A stretch of 16,318 bases of DNA from assembly GCA_025716815.1 (NCBI GenBank), contig JAIXMN010000095.1:1-16318 (forward strand), written 5' to 3'. The position numbers were made by a program, and so were the translations under genes. A model generated the notes under the pieces. It was not told the origin of the DNA. It saw only the letters and a program-made list of their open reading frames with translations, and ran no database searches. Each line of letters opens with the position of its first letter. The first letter of the stretch is position 1. Origin of the DNA: Dichotomocladium elegans (lineage: Eukaryota; Mucoromycota; Mucoromycetes; Mucorales; Lichtheimiaceae). Shown here one piece after another: positions 1 to 8,400 of the stretch.

Positions 1-64
1 TGTCTTAGTTTCAGGATATCGGCGATAGTGATGTGAAACCGGCTAAGTTCTCTAACACGGATCA

Positions 65-3000
65 ATGTTCACCACACGCTCAACGATCGAGCAGGCCGCC
101 GCTATGGCGCGCAGCCTCTATTCCAGTGTCGTGCTGTCAATGCACAGCAAGGAGTTAACCAACGAGCAACCGACACAAACCACTCGCGCTCCGTCACCTG
201 GTTCCGTCGCCGCCCCAAAGAACAAAACAAAGGCCACGACGAAATTTTGCCGCCTGCATGGCAAAGGACGACATTCCACCAGTGATTGTCGACAACTGGC
301 AGCTGGTGCCGTGCCCCGCTCACAAGGAAACCGGGTGTCAAAGCCGTCCACGTCGTCAGCTGTTGCATCTGCCGCTTCCGTCGCCGCGTCAACAATAACA
401 AAGAGCGAAAGTGACAAGAATTGTTTCCGCTGTGGTGAGCCCGGTTGGACGCGCAGTCACAAGTGCCGCGTCAACCACTTGGCAATACGCTCAGCCACAT
501 TGGCAATGTCCGCTCCTGCTTCCGCTCCTGCCTCTGTTTCTCGTGTCCCTGCTACCGCTTCTGGAAGCGTAGTGGCTGTTCCAGTGGGTGCAGTTCCCGC
601 TGCTGTTCCAGTTGGCCTTGCGCCTGCTGCTGTCCCTATGGAGACTGATATCTCCATGGCTGACGTGTCTGCGTCGTTGAACCAGGCATGTGCTGACTGT
701 AAGTCATTATCTGCTTTGCAACAGTACTCTCTACAGAGGACTAACACGTATTACGTACCTATCACTTTACAGGAGACTGATTTATGGGCCTTTGTGGACT
801 CTGGTGCCACCTTCAGCGCCATCTCTCCTTCGCTGGCTGCACAGCTGGGCATCCAAGTTTCCACTGTTTCTGGAACGATCGGATTAGCTCACCCTGGTCA
901 TAGCATTAATAGAATTGGTACCACGTCTGCAATAAAAGTCCTTCACAACGGAATTACTGTTTCGCACTCTTTTGAAGTTATGACACTTAATTGTGAAGCC
1001 GATGTTTCCATTGGCACTGATCTCATGCCACTTATTGGTATATTTCTTGGAGGTCTCGCCCATTGCTGGCATCGCTCCACTTTACCCTCTCCTTCTGAGG
1101 ACACTGATTTGCCTACGCCAAATGATTCTCCGGCTGGCACACCTGAGGAGCATTCTCGCTTCTTGGCTGATATTGAACCATTTCTTCAGGAAAACGCATC
1201 CATTCCGCCGTCTTCGTTTTGTACTATTCCGGAATCTGTTGTTTATTTGCATACTCCTGCTGGCAAAGTCGTGAGCCGCCGACAATATCCATTAGCTGAC
1301 AAGCTGATTCCTCTTCTGCAGGAACACATTGACAATTGGCTTGCTGATGGGATCATTCGTCCTGCTCCAGCTGGTTCTGGTTGGAATAGCCCCATGACTT
1401 TCGCTCCTAAGAAGGATTCCCAGGGAAACCCGACTGCATTTCGTCCCTGTCTGGATCCACGCTTGATCAATAACTTGCTTCCTGATAGCAGTTATCCTGT
1501 TCCACTCATTCGATCGATTTTCCAACGAATGAAGGGTGCTACGGTGTTCACAACTCTGGATTTGAAGAGCGCATTTCATCGCTTCAAGATTCATGAGGAG
1601 CATCAGCACAAGACCACCTTCACATTCAAGGATCGACAGTACTGTTTTGTTGGCGCACCTTTTGGTCTCAAGTTTCTTTCGAGCCAATTTCAACGTGTAA
1701 TGCACATTGTTTTCGACAACATGCCCAACGCAGTCACTTACATCGATGACATTATTATCTTTTCAAACAATTTATCTGACCACGTGTTGCACGTGCAGGA
1801 GGCTATCAGACGTCTCTCAGAGGTTAACTTGGTTCTCAATCCGGAAAAATCGCATTTGGCACAATCCGCCGTTTATTTATTGGGCTTTTGTGTAAGTGCC
1901 AAGGGTGTCAATTTGGACCCTCGGAAAATTTGCAATGTGGACCAGATCCCTGTGCCCACGACAGGCCATGACATCCAGAAATTTTTGGGCCTCGTCAATT
2001 ACTTCCGCGATCACATTCCGAACGTTGCCGTCCTCACTTCTCCTTTGGACCGTCTACGCAACGCTAAACAGCTTTCAGGATTATGGACACAACACCATCT
2101 TCATGCATTTAATGCTATCAAGGCTGCTCTCCATGCTGCTCCTGTGTTGAGCTATCCGGATGAGAATTTGCCCTACCATGTTGCCACAGATGCTTCTGAC
2201 ACTGGCATAGGTTGCTGTCTTTATCAAATCCAGAACAATCAGTACCGTTATATTGGTTTTATGGCGCGTGCTCTGAACAAAGCTGAACGTTCTTATTCCA
2301 CTACGAAACGTGAGCTTCTCGCTGTTGTATATGCTCTTAAGAAGTTTCACTCGTTTTTGTGGGGCAACAAATTCACTCTTTACACCGACCATCGTGCTCT
2401 AACGTTTCTGCACACTCAACCAATTGCCAATCCGATGATGGTGAACTGGTTCGACACGTTGTGTGATTACAACTTTCAGGTTGTTCATATTCCTGGCATC
2501 ACCAACATTCTTCCGGATACTCTCAGTCGCCTCTTCTCTCCGAAGAAGCTGGTGGGGGGTAATATCTCCGAAACCATTGGTCGCACCCCTACTTTGGGCA
2601 GTTTAAAACCTGTACGCCCTACAAGCAATGCTGAACCGCTTCTTCAGCGTTCTGCTTCTGCTACGCCTTTGGACTTCATGACGCCTCCTGAGGAAGAACG
2701 TCCCATATTACTAGAAAAGGCTCATCTCAATGGTCACTTTGGTGCTGATACAATTGTGACTGAGTTGCACAAAGAAGGTATACATTGGACTAACTTGAAG
2801 AGAGATGCTCTCAATACCGTTGCCAAGTGTCAAGCGTGCCAACGCTACAACATCGGCAAACACGGTTACCACCCTTTACGCAACATTACCGCAGACAAGC
2901 CAGGTGATCACTGGGCTATTGATCTGTGCGAGTTTAACGCCACTTCTCCATCTGGCAATAATTATGTTTTGGTCATGGTAGACGTCTTCTCGAGATTCTG

Positions 3001-4045
3001 CATTCTTCGAGCTATACCTGACAAATCGGCTCTTTCAATCGCTAAACAACTCATCCACGTCTTTTGTGACTATGGCTTTCCGAAGATCTTACAGTCAGAC
3101 AACGGTACAGAGTTTGTAAACGAATTAGTACGCCTTGTGGTGGAACATTCCGGAATTGACCATCGTCTTGTCACACCCTATAATCCGCGTGCCAATGGTT
3201 TGGCTGAGCGTTGGGTACAAACGGCTAAAGCAACAGTCATCAAGAGGTTAGAAGGAAAAACAGAGGATTGGGATATGTATCTTCCCAGTGCACAATTAGC
3301 TATCAACAGCAAACACACATCGCTGCACGACTCTCGTCCTTTCTCTCTCATGTTTGCCCGACAGCCTAATCTCTGGCAGGACTACTCAAGCGTCGAAGTC
3401 GCCGATATCAACGATGCGACACGAGCTGCAGACACCCGTGAACATCACATGAACGAGGTCGTCATTCCAGCTATCTCTGAACGTGTCAAAGCTCTTCACG
3501 AGGCCCAGCAAGGGAAATTCAACAGCAAACATCGCATCTTAAGCGAATTCCCTGTTGGTAGCAAGGTCATGATCCTAAATGTCAACAGGAAGAAAAAGAC
3601 CGATCCTCGTTACGAAGGTCCATTTACAGTGCATGGTCGTCGCAGACATGGTGGACCCTACACTTTGACTGATGAAACGGGTTCCTTGCTTTCACGCGAC
3701 ATTCCACCTTCCCACATTAAGCTGATCTCACAAGACAGCATTGCTTCGGGCGATGACTTTTACGAGACTCAGGCAATAGTGGATCACAAGGGCTCACCTG
3801 GCAGCTACCTCTACCGTGTCCGATGGAAAGGCTATGAGCCAAAGGATGACACATGGGAGCCAGCCGAGCATTTCAACGATCTTAAGCTGATCAACGAATA
3901 CTGGAATCGCCGCAATCCGACACCACGCACAAGTCATCAAGCAACTGCGCAACATTTGGCTACAGCGTCAATGACAGAGCCAGATAAACGCAATACACTG
4001 CCTACACGTCGCTCTGATCGACAGGCAAAACGCAGACGCACTTAG
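65..4045 (+). CDS. Gag(C-terminal)-Pol polyprotein of a chromodomain gypsy retrotransposon
   Basis: The 1326-residue polyprotein carries the enzymes of reverse transcription and integration. Residues 62-75 and 120-134 are Cys/His zinc-knuckle segments (the second is C-x2-C-x8-H-x-C), marking the nucleocapsid end of Gag. An Ala/Pro/Val-rich linker covers about 145-195. The aspartic protease DSG motif has D245. Reverse transcriptase carries D499 and YIDD at 559-562. RNase H shows D709, E750 and D775. Integrase has an HHCC zinc region at about 900-940, then D953, D1012 and E1048; the last two are separated by 35 residues, the classic spacing. A chromodomain at about 1231-1285 keeps aromatic residues Y1233, W1254 and W1264, expected to form the methyl-lysine cage that steers integration. 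The ATG at 65 is only the first Met after an in-frame TAA at 53-55. True gag starts upstream and seems to enter from another frame. No stop interrupts pol. Confidence 0.93.
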   Translation: MFTTRSTIEQAAAMARSLYSSVVLSMHSKELTNEQPTQTTRAPSPGSVAAPKNKTKATTKFCRLHGKGRHSTSDCRQLAAGAVPRSQGNRVSKPSTSSAVASAASVAASTITKSESDKNCFRCGEPGWTRSHKCRVNHLAIRSATLAMSAPASAPASVSRVPATASGSVVAVPVGAVPAAVPVGLAPAAVPMETDISMADVSASLNQACADCKSLSALQQYSLQRTNTYYVPITLQETDLWAFVDSGATFSAISPSLAAQLGIQVSTVSGTIGLAHPGHSINRIGTTSAIKVLHNGITVSHSFEVMTLNCEADVSIGTDLMPLIGIFLGGLAHCWHRSTLPSPSEDTDLPTPNDSPAGTPEEHSRFLADIEPFLQENASIPPSSFCTIPESVVYLHTPAGKVVSRRQYPLADKLIPLLQEHIDNWLADGIIRPAPAGSGWNSPMTFAPKKDSQGNPTAFRPCLDPRLINNLLPDSSYPVPLIRSIFQRMKGATVFTTLDLKSAFHRFKIHEEHQHKTTFTFKDRQYCFVGAPFGLKFLSSQFQRVMHIVFDNMPNAVTYIDDIIIFSNNLSDHVLHVQEAIRRLSEVNLVLNPEKSHLAQSAVYLLGFCVSAKGVNLDPRKICNVDQIPVPTTGHDIQKFLGLVNYFRDHIPNVAVLTSPLDRLRNAKQLSGLWTQHHLHAFNAIKAALHAAPVLSYPDENLPYHVATDASDTGIGCCLYQIQNNQYRYIGFMARALNKAERSYSTTKRELLAVVYALKKFHSFLWGNKFTLYTDHRALTFLHTQPIANPMMVNWFDTLCDYNFQVVHIPGITNILPDTLSRLFSPKKLVGGNISETIGRTPTLGSLKPVRPTSNAEPLLQRSASATPLDFMTPPEEERPILLEKAHLNGHFGADTIVTELHKEGIHWTNLKRDALNTVAKCQACQRYNIGKHGYHPLRNITADKPGDHWAIDLCEFNATSPSGNNYVLVMVDVFSRFCILRAIPDKSALSIAKQLIHVFCDYGFPKILQSDNGTEFVNELVRLVVEHSGIDHRLVTPYNPRANGLAERWVQTAKATVIKRLEGKTEDWDMYLPSAQLAINSKHTSLHDSRPFSLMFARQPNLWQDYSSVEVADINDATRAADTREHHMNEVVIPAISERVKALHEAQQGKFNSKHRILSEFPVGSKVMILNVNRKKKTDPRYEGPFTVHGRRRHGGPYTLTDETGSLLSRDIPPSHIKLISQDSIASGDDFYETQAIVDHKGSPGSYLYRVRWKGYEPKDDTWEPAEHFNDLKLINEYWNRRNPTPRTSHQATAQHLATASMTEPDKRNTLPTRRSDRQAKRRRT
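2549..2563 (+). promoter_or_regulatory. Internal copy of the polypurine tract (candidate central PPT)
   Basis: Fifteen bases, CTGGTGGGGGGTAAT, match exactly the sequence that spans the 3' polypurine tract at 4166-4180. The internal copy lies inside pol, in the linker between RNase H and the integrase zinc region, where it encodes Leu-Val-Gly-Gly-Asn. Central polypurine tracts are known in lentiviruses and in yeast Ty1, where they prime a second plus-strand DNA segment. That role here is inferred from sequence identity and position. Confidence 0.6.
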
Positions 4046-4167
4046 GCACGTCTTTTTCCCTTCACTTTTTCTCCCACAGGGTTTTTACTTCTTTAAGGGT
4101 TTTTTCCAGACAACGCCATCACTCATTATTTAGTGCTCTGATAACTTATCAACGGTTGATCCAACCT

Positions 4168-4179
4168 GGTGGGGGGTAA
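4168..4179 (+). promoter_or_regulatory. 3' polypurine tract of element 1
   Basis: GGTGGGGGGTAA sits directly against the TG that opens the 3' LTR. This is the expected site of the RNase H-resistant RNA primer for plus-strand DNA synthesis. The 134-nt stretch between the pol stop at 4045 and the LTR is the 3' untranslated part and shows no other feature. Confidence 0.8.
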
Positions 4180-4565
4180 TGTCGTATCCACGACTATTTT
4201 CTTACCTAACAGCAGTGTCCCTGGATTATACGGGACATCAACACTTTGTTTCACTGTTCGAGCGCCGTTATCATAATTACTCTCGCGCTATCCGGATTCA
4301 TAATTTATATCCCGGACCTGTCTCAGGACGCAGTTATAATCACAAGGGTAAATGATGAACTTCTTTATCAACCTTTTAACTGGTCCACCGTCCCGGGAGA
4401 CCGCCTAGACGATTATCCACACCCAGCCTCCAGAGTGACCGTTTTGATAAGCACTTCTTATAAATAGGCCCATTATTGGCACTTAATAAAAAACAATCCT
4501 TTTGCGAGTCTCACAGAATCATATTCTGTCTCTTTTTATTCTTAAAACCCCTTGATTCCACAACA
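4180..4565 (+). repeat. 3' LTR of element 1
   Basis: The LTR starts with TGTCGTATCC just after the polypurine tract and ends near a CA at 4562 or 4565, giving about 385 bp. It holds TATAAATA at 4459-4466 and AATAAA at 4485-4490, which mark the promoter and the polyadenylation signal. Short ORFs here, such as 4246-4467, are non-coding. The end is placed where homology to another gypsy pol starts, because the 5' LTR is not available for comparison. Confidence 0.75.
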
Positions 4566-4770
4566 AGATCTCAATGGCAAGACATACTCATCTTGGGTAC
4601 ATACCGATCGCCTTCGCCCAATCTATCTCCCTTCTGTTTCCCCCCCGGTCGAGCCATGGTATGACCCCACTGCTGCCCGTGCCGCTGAGCGCCGCTATCT
4701 GACTGCCGCTGGTCAAATCGCGTTGTTGTCCGAGGACGTCCAACTGTCTAAAGAGGGGATATTGTCGTAG
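4564..4770 (+). pseudogene. C-terminal remnant of a second gypsy Pol (element 2)
   Basis: This reading frame encodes about 68 residues that align closely with the last 60-70 residues of the minus-strand gypsy Pol ending at 5406. Both share a NGK-x-YSSWVHTDRLRP block, then a P-W-[YF]-DP segment with ARAA or SRAA after it, and end in [IV]-[LM]-S. This is the tail after the integrase core, without a chromodomain. It begins abruptly next to the 3' LTR of element 1, so the rest of the gene is expected on the far side of element 1, upstream of the window. Its TAG stop at 4768-4770 lies within the first eight bases of its own LTR. Confidence 0.8.
4750..4762 (+). promoter_or_regulatory. Polypurine tract of element 2
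   Basis: AAAGAGGGGAT precedes the TGTCGTAG that opens the LTR. The tract overlaps the last pol codons rather than lying in a separate untranslated region, as in element 3. Confidence 0.6.
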
Positions 4771-5090
4771 CCAGATTAATCGGTCATTAGAATTTCCGGC
4801 TCAAGTCTATTTTCATAACGATCCCTGACGTAATGTCGGGCTTACTATCTTTTAGCATTATGACGCCATGGATTATCACGCACGTTGTACTACATCTCTA
4901 ATTACATCATCCATTCTCCATGACGTCTGTGCAGTATTATCTTAAGTATACTTAGCATTAGAAAACAATATAAATATCCAGGCAGCGTCCAAACAATAAA
5001 CATCATCTCAGAGTTATCTGTCACATTTAATTGTTCCTCCAAAAGTCTATTCCCTGGCTACGGTGTATCCGCCAAATTACGAAGACGACA
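4763..5090 (+). repeat. 3' LTR of element 2
   Basis: The repeat opens with TGTCGTAG and closes with AAGACGACA, about 328 bp. TATAAATA is at 4969-4976 and AATAAA at 4995-5000. The terminal bases and the CATCATC just after the polyadenylation signal match those of the minus-strand LTR at 5093-5413, so the two belong to related families. The right border is inferred from that shared ending. Confidence 0.7.
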
Positions 5091-5101
5091 GCTGTCGTCT
5101 T
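5082..5101. repeat. 20-bp perfect palindrome at the LTR-LTR junction
   Basis: AAGACGACA at 5082-5090, GC at 5091-5092 and TGTCGTCTT at 5093-5101 read the same on both strands. The palindrome is formed by the U5 ends of two oppositely oriented LTRs, with only two bases between them. Confidence 0.85.
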
Positions 5102-5413
5102 TTTATCAAACTTGGATACCACTGAGAAGAGACGACATCCACTGAGAGAATAACCACGAAGAGATAACCACGGAGAGATAGAACCACACAGATAGTCGTC
5201 CGGACAATATATGATGATGTTTTATTACGATAAATGTCCCATTATTTATACTGTATTGACTTGTAAGAAATGAGTGCAATGCTGTCAAGATTGCTACTGA
5301 TGACTCATGTTTAGCAACCATTGTCATTCGGACTTTGTCTAAAAAGTGCTACGCTCCGCGGTAATGGTCATGTAGCCGGTGATTAAAATAATCGACTGGA
5401 CTGTACTACGACA
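5093..5413 (-). repeat. 3' LTR of element 3
   Basis: Read on the minus strand, the LTR opens with TGTCGTAGTACAG directly after a GGAGGGGGGTAA polypurine tract (+ strand 5414-5426) and ends with AAGACGACA, about 321 bp. TATAAATAAT is at 5241-5250 and AATAAA at 5221-5226, both on the minus strand. Its U5 part contains a run of degenerate CCAC-headed units (5119-5195). Confidence 0.75.
5119..5195. repeat. Degenerate short tandem units in LTR U5
   Basis: Five consecutive units begin with CCAC at 5119, 5139, 5154, 5168 and 5184 on the + strand. They are 12-20 bases long, and most continue with a GAGA-rich segment. They lie between the polyadenylation signal and the end of the element 3 LTR. No counterpart is seen in the element 2 LTR. 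Confidence 0.6.
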
Positions 5414-8400
5414 TTACCCCCCTCCGAGAATGTTGGTCGTCCTCGAACAACAACTGCAAGGTGTGGTCTTGAATATCTGATCGGTTGGCGGCACGGGAAG
5501 CGACAGGATCGAACCAAGGGGAGGTGGGTGCTGTCTGAAAATGGACGGGGCGTAGACGGTCGGTATGGACCCAGGAGCTATATTCCTTGCCGTTCATGTC
5601 TTTTAGCTTGTAGGTGTCCGAGTCTAAGTTACAACTGATCACCAAGTACGGTCCTTTCCAATTGTACTCCAGGCTTAACTTTTGCTCGTTACGTAATAGA
5701 ACATGGTCACCAATAGCAAACGTTTGCGGTTTTAGTGTGGCATCCCAAATAGCTTTATCCCGCTGGGCGTTGGCGCGAAGCCGTTCCGCGGCAGAGGCGC
5801 GAGCTTCATGTAAGCGCAACAGCGATGGTCGGCGAGCATCTACAAGTGTCTTGGGATCCGGTTCTTGTTCTTCAACTAGTAAGGGCCGCGTCATATCACC
5901 AGGAAGGCGGGGTTCTACTCCGTACACCATATAGAACGGGCTCATGCCCGTTGTGCGATGCTTGCGCACACAACACGCAAAGACAGACGGTTCTAAGAAA
6001 TCATCCCAGTGATGGATGGCACCATTGGTATATTTCCGAAGCATAGATTTAAGAATGCCGTTGGTGCGCTCAACCTTGCCATTCGTACGTGGGTGGAAAG
6101 CCGAAGTCAACTTGTGATGGATTTTGGTGCGACCCAGATACAGGTTCAATACTTTGGACATGAAGTTGGCGCCGCGATCCGTCAGGATTTCGTTAGGGCA
6201 ACCGAACTGCATGACGATCTCTTCAAAAATGAAATCGGCAATGGCTTGGCCTGTGGCATCAGGGACGGCTCATGCGATGGTCCAATTGGTGGTGTAGTCG
6301 ACGGCGACCAAGATCCAACGGTTGCGGTGCATGGTGGTCGGTAGTTCGCCAATAAAATCAAGATGCCAACGTGAGAAAGCAGGTGGGACATCCAAGGGTC
6401 GCATGGGTGCATGATGTGTGCCGCGGTCGGGGTTGGCTGCCAACTGGCACTGGGGGCAATTACGTAGCCATTCCTGGATGTCTTCTTTCATGTTCGGCCA
6501 CCACCAACGTTTCTTGATGACGTCGTACAGAGTTTCCATCCCGGCGTGTCCAAAACTGGTATGAAAGTGATGAACAAGATCGGCGCGGCGAGCGAACAGA
6601 GCAAAGCAGATTTCTTGCACCTCAGATCCGACCTTGACTTTGCGATAAATTCGGTTGTCTTTGACTGTAAATTTGTCCCGATGCCTCACCAAGAGATCCC
6701 TGACTATGGCCGGCCACTGTGTTTCGGCAAAATTGTAGAATTTCGGCCAGTCGGATTCCTCAATCGACTTTATGGCGTAGAGGTAATTAGGTTCCAGCGA
6801 CTTCTCTTCCGGAACGCAGTGAGGTCCATCTCGCCGAGACAGCAGGTCAGGTACATGATTGTCCTTTCCACTCTTGTACTGAATCTCGGGGTCGTATAGT
6901 TCTAGTTCGGCTATCCAACGGATCAGGCGTGGTGGCGGTGGTTTTGTGCGGCTCCGGAAGTACAACAAAGGGTGATGATCGGTGCGTACAACATAAGGTC
7001 GACCTTCGACAAAACAACGCCATGTGCGCAGTGCATGTAGTATACCCAATAGTTCCCTCTCTTGGGCTGGATAATTGCGTTCGGCCGAGGACAGCTTCTT
7101 GGATTCAAAAGCGAGCGGATGTAGCTGGCCATCCTCTCCCTCTTGCAGCAGTACCGCACCTATACCAAAGTTAGAGGCATCCGTCTCGATGATATACGGT
7201 AGGTCGGGGTTCGGTGGTAGCAGTATCGGTGCCTCGGACATGCGGGACTTGATAAGGTCGAAAGCGGTCTGGCATTCTGGCGTCCAACTGATCGACCGCT
7301 TTTTCGCACCCGTCCCCTTCGTCAGATCGGTTAACGGTGCCGCTATTGTCGCGAAATCACGGATAAAACGCCGGTAATGAGAGGCCAAACCGACAAACTG
7401 CCGTACTTCTTGGACGTTGGTCGGCTGCGGCCAATCGCGAATAGCTTTTACCTTGGTTTTGGACGGTAGAATCCCTGCAGCAGAGACCTGGAACCCAACG
7501 AATTCCAGCTCAGTCTTGAAGAATTCGCATTTCTTCAGGTTGGCCACTAGCTTAGCATCCCGTAAACGATCAAGAACCTGGCGTACGTGTTGATAATGCT
7601 CCTTTTCGGACTTGCTAAAGATCAGAATGTCGTCGAGATAAACCAATGCAAAAACATCCAAGCAGTCGCCCGAAACGGAATTCATTAGCCGTTGGAACGT
7701 GGGAGGGGCATTCGTCAATCCAAAGGGGAGCACTTGGAACTCGTATGATCCGTAGCATGTGTTGAATGCTGTCTTGGGAATATCTTCCTCTCGAATCCGT
7801 ACTTGATGATAGCCGCTTTTCAAATCGATACTTGAGAAATATTTGGCACCACCGATTCGTTCCAAGCATTCGTCGATTCGAGGGAGTGGATGCGAGTTGC
7901 GTTTAGTTACCTGATTGATTGCACGGTAGTCCACACAGAGGCGCATTGAGCCGTCCTTCTTGCGCACGAACAACACCGGGGCGCCCCATGGAGACGCGCT
8001 AGGGCGGATCAAACGTAGATCTAAGAGCTCTTTGAGCTGCTTACGCAATTCGTCCAGCTCGAGTGGGCTCATCTTGTATGGTGCTCGATTGATGGGTGCT
8101 GCAGCACCTGTGTCGATGACATGGCTCACCTCACGCACAGGTGGTAGTCCTGGTAGTTTATCCTGGAAGACTTCTGGGTATTCCTTGCACAGTGCGTGGA
8201 GTTCGTCTTGCTGGGGTTTCTTCTCCTCTTGGTGCTCGGTACGCACGTAGCACAAGTACAGCTCATCTACTTGATCCCGTGTAACCATCCGGGCGACTTG
8301 GCGGTGTGAGATAAGGTAGGCCAGCTCCGGAATAGGGCGATCGTACTTTGGCCGAAGTGTGTACTGAATCCCATTGACCGAAAACGTCCATGTATCTTGA

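Larger units (their letters stand above)
1..4565 (+). mobile_element. Ty3/gypsy chromovirus retrotransposon (element 1), 5' end outside window
   Basis: This is a long terminal repeat retrotransposon that copies itself through RNA. Seen directly are the end of gag, then protease, reverse transcriptase, RNase H, integrase and chromodomain in one ORF, followed by a G-rich polypurine tract and a 3' LTR. Protease-RT-RNase H-integrase is the Ty3/gypsy order, and the C-terminal chromodomain marks a chromovirus. No 5' LTR or primer-binding site is present, so the element starts upstream of the window. Its right edge falls at about 4562-4565, after a CA dinucleotide, where the reading frame of another gypsy pol begins abruptly. 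This suggests insertion into that older element. The long intact pol suggests fairly recent activity, but the gag end looks damaged. Confidence 0.9.

Noticed and set aside
102..2392. Many short ORFs on both strands inside the 65-4045 polyprotein
   Set aside because: They overlap a strongly supported gag-pol frame in other frames and show no domain of their own.
4246..4467. 73-codon ORF in the 3' LTR of element 1
   Set aside because: It lies in U3 of an LTR and has no recognisable motif; it is treated as chance.
5614..8250. Plus-strand ORFs opposite element 3 pol
   Set aside because: They are antisense shadows of a clear minus-strand pol.
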